In this document: positions 7,119-9,809 of the stretch, one piece after another
Layout of the letters: each line of letters begins with the position of its first letter
How positions within the stretch are numbered: the stretch's first letter is position 1
Assembly: GCA_041628815.1 (NCBI GenBank)
Contig: JBFKOL010000150.1
Location: 1 to 9,809 of the forward strand
Source: JBFKOL01 sp041628815
GTDB lineage: Bacteria > Bacteroidota > Bacteroidia > Chitinophagales > Saprospiraceae
DNA: 9,809 nucleotides
Reading direction: 5' to 3'
Program-made: the position numbers and the translations under genes
Notes under the pieces: model-generated
What the model saw: the letters and a program-made list of their open reading frames with translations, nothing else
Databases searched by the model: none
Told to the model about the DNA's origin: nothing

Positions 7119-8594
7119 GTGAAAAAAATTACTGTTATAGGTGGCGGAATTGCGGGTTTGGCAGGTGCATCATTGCTGGCTAAAGCCATGCCTTCCTATG
7201 AAGTAACCTTAGCTGAAAAAAATGAAACTCCCGGAGGTCGGGCAAGGCAGTTTGAAAGTAATGGGTTTGTCTTTGATATGGGTCCAAGTTGGTATTGGAT
7301 GCCTGATATTTTCGAAAGATTTTACAATCTCTTTGATCGTACGACGGCGGACTTTTACGACTTGAAAAGGCTTGATCCGTCCTATCAGGTTTTTTTTGAA
7401 GATGGTGATGTCATGCAGATGCCAGCAGATTTTGGGGAGCTGGAAGGATTGTTTGAAAAGTATGAGAAGGGCAGTGCACGAAATCTGCGTAAATTTTTGG
7501 CCTCTGCACAGTATAAGTATGAGGTGGGGATTGGAGAATTCGTACATAAACCATCTTTGTCTGTTTTCGAGTTTGCCGATGTGAGGCTTTTGCGTGAAGC
7601 CTTCCGCATTAAATTGTTCTCCAATATCAGCGGGGAAATACAAGCTTTGTTTTCCAATTCCAAATTGATAAGACTACTCGAATTCCCAGTTTTATTTCTT
7701 GGGGCGAAACCCAATCGCACCCCTGCTCTCTACAGCCTGATGAACTATGCGGATATCAAGTTGGGAACCTGGTATCCGATGGGAGGAATGTTTGGAATTG
7801 TTGAAGGTTTGACCAAGATTGCAGAGGACTCAGGGGTACACATTCGGTGTGGATGTGAAATTAGGGAACTGCGCGTAGAAGGTCAGGAAATCAGAGAGGT
7901 GGTGGCAGATGGTGCCTCGTGGTCTTCGGATGCTGTCCTTGGTGCCGGAGATTACCACCATATTGATACAGTGTTGTTGGAAGAACGACATCGATCCTAC
8001 ACGGACAGGTATTGGGATAATCGCGAAATGGCCCCTTCTGCTTTGGTGGTATATCTGGGTTTGGATAAAAAGATAGAGGGGTTGACACACCACAATCTCT
8101 TTTTTGATGCAGATTTTGAGAGGCATTCGTCAGAAATTTATGATCGCCCGGTTTGGCCCGAGGAACCATTGTTTTATGTTTGCTGTCCATCCAAGACGGA
8201 TGCATCGGTTGCACCCGATAAGGGGGAGAATGTTTTCATATTGGTACCATTGGCCCCTGGGTTGCATGATTCTGTTTCAAAGCGGAATGAATTGCTGGAA
8301 GTGGTATTAACCAGGATGGAGAAGAGGTTGGGGAGTTCGGTTAGGGATCATGTCGTTTTTAAGCGCACTTATAGCTTAAACGATTTCAAATCCGACTATC
8401 ATTCGTTTAAGGGTAATGCTTACGGGTTGGCGAATACCTTGATGCAAACAGCGTTTCTGAAGCCAAAAATGAAGAGTAGAAAGATAAAAAATCTCTATTA
8501 TGCAGGACAATTAACGACTCCAGGTCCTGGGATGCCTCCGTCATTGATATCTGGAGAAGTTGCGGCCCGGCTAATGATAAAGGATCTCAAATGA
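7119..8594 (+). CDS. crtI: Phytoene desaturase (CrtI-type carotenoid desaturase)
   Basis: FAD-dependent, membrane-associated enzyme that introduces double bonds into 15-cis-phytoene, usually giving lycopene through four desaturations. It has 491 residues, normal for CrtI. Seen: the N-terminal dinucleotide-binding motif VIGGGIAGLAGASLL (6-20), the ribose-binding acidic end at Glu33 followed by PGGRARQFESNGFVFDMGPS (38-57), and the conserved C-terminal flavin segment LYYAGQLTTPGPGMPPSL (459-476), in the GQLT.PGPG.PPS version common in Bacteroidota. The start is GTG at 7119: no ATG lies close enough upstream, and the FAD motif begins only five residues in. No Shine-Dalgarno sequence and no convincing TAnnTTTG promoter is visible in the 46 bp after the rpsA terminator. 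It overlaps crtB by ATGA, which implies translational coupling. Product specificity (lycopene versus fewer steps) and possible 3,4-desaturase activity cannot be decided here. Confidence 0.93.
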   Translation: MKKITVIGGGIAGLAGASLLAKAMPSYEVTLAEKNETPGGRARQFESNGFVFDMGPSWYWMPDIFERFYNLFDRTTADFYDLKRLDPSYQVFFEDGDVMQMPADFGELEGLFEKYEKGSARNLRKFLASAQYKYEVGIGEFVHKPSLSVFEFADVRLLREAFRIKLFSNISGEIQALFSNSKLIRLLEFPVLFLGAKPNRTPALYSLMNYADIKLGTWYPMGGMFGIVEGLTKIAEDSGVHIRCGCEIRELRVEGQEIREVVADGASWSSDAVLGAGDYHHIDTVLLEERHRSYTDRYWDNREMAPSALVVYLGLDKKIEGLTHHNLFFDADFERHSSEIYDRPVWPEEPLFYVCCPSKTDASVAPDKGENVFILVPLAPGLHDSVSKRNELLEVVLTRMEKRLGSSVRDHVVFKRTYSLNDFKSDYHSFKGNAYGLANTLMQTAFLKPKMKSRKIKNLYYAGQLTTPGPGMPPSLISGEVAARLMIKDLK

Positions 8595-9427
8595 GTGATT
8601 TGTACCACAATATCAGCTTGAAGTGCAGTAAGGAAGTTACGCAGGCTTACAGCACATCCTTTTCTTCTGGCATCAGGCTTTTTGCCAAAAAATACAGGGC
8701 TCCGATTTACGCCATCTATGGGTTTGTGCGTTTTGCCGATGAAATCGTCGATACGTTTTACAATCATGATCAGCGTCTTCTTTTGGACCAGTTTAAGGAA
8801 GACACCAAGCGGGCTATTGACAGGAGGTTGAGTCTCAATCCCATATTGAATGCTTTTCAATGGGTAGTCCACGACTACGGGATTGACTGGCATTTGATTT
8901 CCGCATTCATTAGGAGCATGGAAATGGATCTGGAACCGGTGAATTACAATTCCGAGAAGTACCGGGAATATATATACGGGTCTGCAGAAGTAGTCGGGTT
9001 GATGTGCCTAAAGGTGTTTGTCGAGGGTGATGGGGATGCTTATGATCGATTGAAGTATTCTGCAAGGAAATTAGGATCGGCTTTTCAGAAGATCAATTTT
9101 TTAAGGGATATGCAAAGTGATTATAAGGACCGCGGCAGAGTCTATTTCCCTGGTGTGGATTACGAATCATTCAGTTGCGAGGAGAAGCGCAGGATAGAGG
9201 CGGAGATTGAAGAAGAGTTCAGGATGGCATTTGAGGGTATCAAGCAGTTGCCTGACGGGACGAGGTTGGGAGTATACGTGGCGTACAAATATTACACGGG
9301 CTTGTTAAAAAGAATTCAAAATTGTTCTGCGGAAAAGATTCGCGAACAAAGAATCAGGGTACCTGATTTTCACAAACTATTATTGTTGAGCAGCAGTGCC
9401 ATGAAGTATCGTCTTCGGGTTATTTAG
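8591..9427 (+). CDS. crtB: Phytoene synthase (squalene/phytoene synthase family)
   Basis: Condenses two geranylgeranyl diphosphates head-to-head into phytoene, the first committed carotenoid step; it supplies CrtI encoded just upstream. The length (278 residues) is typical of Bacteroidota CrtB. Both Mg-diphosphate binding motifs are seen: RFADEIVD (47-54, DxxxD at D50/D54) and NFLRDMQSDYKDRGRVYFP (169-187, D173/D177), together with the YSTSFSSGIRLF substrate-pocket start (20-31). The ATG at 8591 overlaps the crtI TGA, so the pair is one operon. Squalene or dehydrosqualene synthase is the main alternative, but the crtI neighbour favours phytoene. No further carotenoid genes (cyclase, hydroxylase, ketolase) follow; an rRNA operon begins about 310 bp after the stop. 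Confidence 0.93.
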   Translation: MSDLYHNISLKCSKEVTQAYSTSFSSGIRLFAKKYRAPIYAIYGFVRFADEIVDTFYNHDQRLLLDQFKEDTKRAIDRRLSLNPILNAFQWVVHDYGIDWHLISAFIRSMEMDLEPVNYNSEKYREYIYGSAEVVGLMCLKVFVEGDGDAYDRLKYSARKLGSAFQKINFLRDMQSDYKDRGRVYFPGVDYESFSCEEKRRIEAEIEEEFRMAFEGIKQLPDGTRLGVYVAYKYYTGLLKRIQNCSAEKIREQRIRVPDFHKLLLLSSSAMKYRLRVI

Positions 9428-9436
9428 GTTCTAATA

Positions 9437-9472
9437 GAATCCAATTCGAAATCGAAAAAATAAATTGGATTC
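9437..9472 (+). repeat. Perfect 10-bp inverted repeat after crtB
   Basis: GAATCCAATT (9437-9446) and AATTGGATTC (9463-9472) are perfect complements separated by a 16-nt A-rich spacer, starting 10 bp after the crtB stop. The placement suggests a 3'-end hairpin or weak terminator for crtIB, but there is no T-run after the right arm and the stem is A/T-rich, so intrinsic termination is doubtful. A protein-binding palindrome upstream of the rrn promoter is the alternative. Confidence 0.55.
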
Positions 9473-9573
9473 ACTAATGAGTAAGGTTATTAAAAGGATT
9501 AACACCGTATCGACCATTTTTGCAAACAATTTTAAATTGCATAATATTTACTTAAAAAAAGATGCAGGAAGGC

Positions 9574-9605
9574 TTGTACAAGTGAAAGCATATGGTGTAT
9601 CTTTG
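9574..9605 (+). promoter_or_regulatory. Predicted rRNA operon promoter
   Basis: The -33 TTG (9574-9576) and -7 TATCTTTG (9598-9605, perfect TAnnTTTG) are separated by 21 bp. The stretch upstream (about 9515-9562) is strongly A/T-rich with A and T tracts, as expected of an UP-like element. A GCGATCCC discriminator follows directly; the predicted start is near 9611, about 127 nt before mature 16S rRNA. The rest of the 310-bp crtB-16S interval holds only the inverted repeat and the leader; I see no tRNA or convincing gene in it. Confidence 0.78.
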
Positions 9606-9737
9606 CGATCCCTTTTGAAGTAAGGGAAAAAGATATTTGACACGATTGGAATTAAGGAAGCGTAACGAACTAGATTTATTTAGCTCAGGAAGCTCGGCCA
9701 TAGACTTAAGATACGACGATCAAACGTCAAAGTTTTT
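9606..9737 (+). promoter_or_regulatory. rRNA operon leader with boxA-like element
   Basis: This is the transcribed spacer between the predicted promoter and 16S rRNA. Near its 5' end CCCTT (9610-9614) can pair with AAGGG (9622-9626). ATATTTGACA (9633-9642) followed by CGATTGGAA resembles boxA of E. coli rrn leaders (GCTCTTTAACA) and the CTTTGACAT-like element that I recall before 16S genes of Bacteroidota, so an antitermination (Nus factor) site is inferred. The remainder should form one strand of the 16S processing stem, whose partner lies outside the window. Confidence 0.5.

Positions 9738-9809
<72 letters not shown>

Noticed and set aside
9477..9623. A 48-codon frame (ATG 9477 to TAA 9621-9623) between crtB and 16S rRNA.
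   Set aside because: Its 3' half contains the -33 and -7 elements of the rrn promoter, the composition is that of A/T-rich spacer, and no family or ribosome-binding site is recognisable.

Overview
The window is chromosomal DNA from a member of the phylum Bacteroidota, most likely a Saprospiria/Lewinella-like marine or freshwater lineage. Four things point there: a surface protein ending in a type IX secretion (Por) C-terminal sorting domain, preceded by the dockerin-like and cohesin-like modules common in that group; promoters with the Bacteroidota -7 element TAnnTTTG; start codons without clear Shine-Dalgarno sequences; and the 5' end of a 16S rRNA with Bacteroidota-like sequence just after the 27F primer site.

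Layout. Positions 2-1672 (+) are the 3' part of a large secreted multidomain protein whose start lies outside the window. A rho-independent terminator follows and overlaps the 3' coding end of the converging gene. On the minus strand, a two-gene unit reads fadD (long-chain acyl-CoA ligase, 4557-2890) then an RlmL-type THUMP RNA methyltransferase (2885-1707), with a 4-nt gap. The 178-bp divergent intergenic region 4558-4735 carries a promoter for fadD on one strand and for rpsA on the other. rpsA (4736-7012, +) encodes ribosomal protein S1 with six S1 repeats plus an added C-terminal helix-hairpin-helix module, and ends at a strong terminator. Next come crtI (7119-8594, +) and crtB (8591-9427, +), overlapping by ATGA. 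The last 380 bp hold an inverted repeat, a well-formed rrn promoter, the rRNA leader and the first ~72 nt of 16S rRNA.

Function. Most of the window is housekeeping: translation (S1, 16S rRNA, an rRNA methyltransferase), fatty-acid activation, and the first two committed carotenoid steps (CrtB makes phytoene, CrtI desaturates it, probably to lycopene). The secreted protein is accessory. I see no mobile element, CRISPR array, tRNA, toxin-antitoxin pair or defence system, and nothing that amounts to an undescribed multi-gene system. The points most worth a second look are the S1-HhH fusion, the hairpin in the rpsA leader, the shared extended promoter motif of rpsA, fadD and rrn, and the terminator built into the coding end of the opposing gene.
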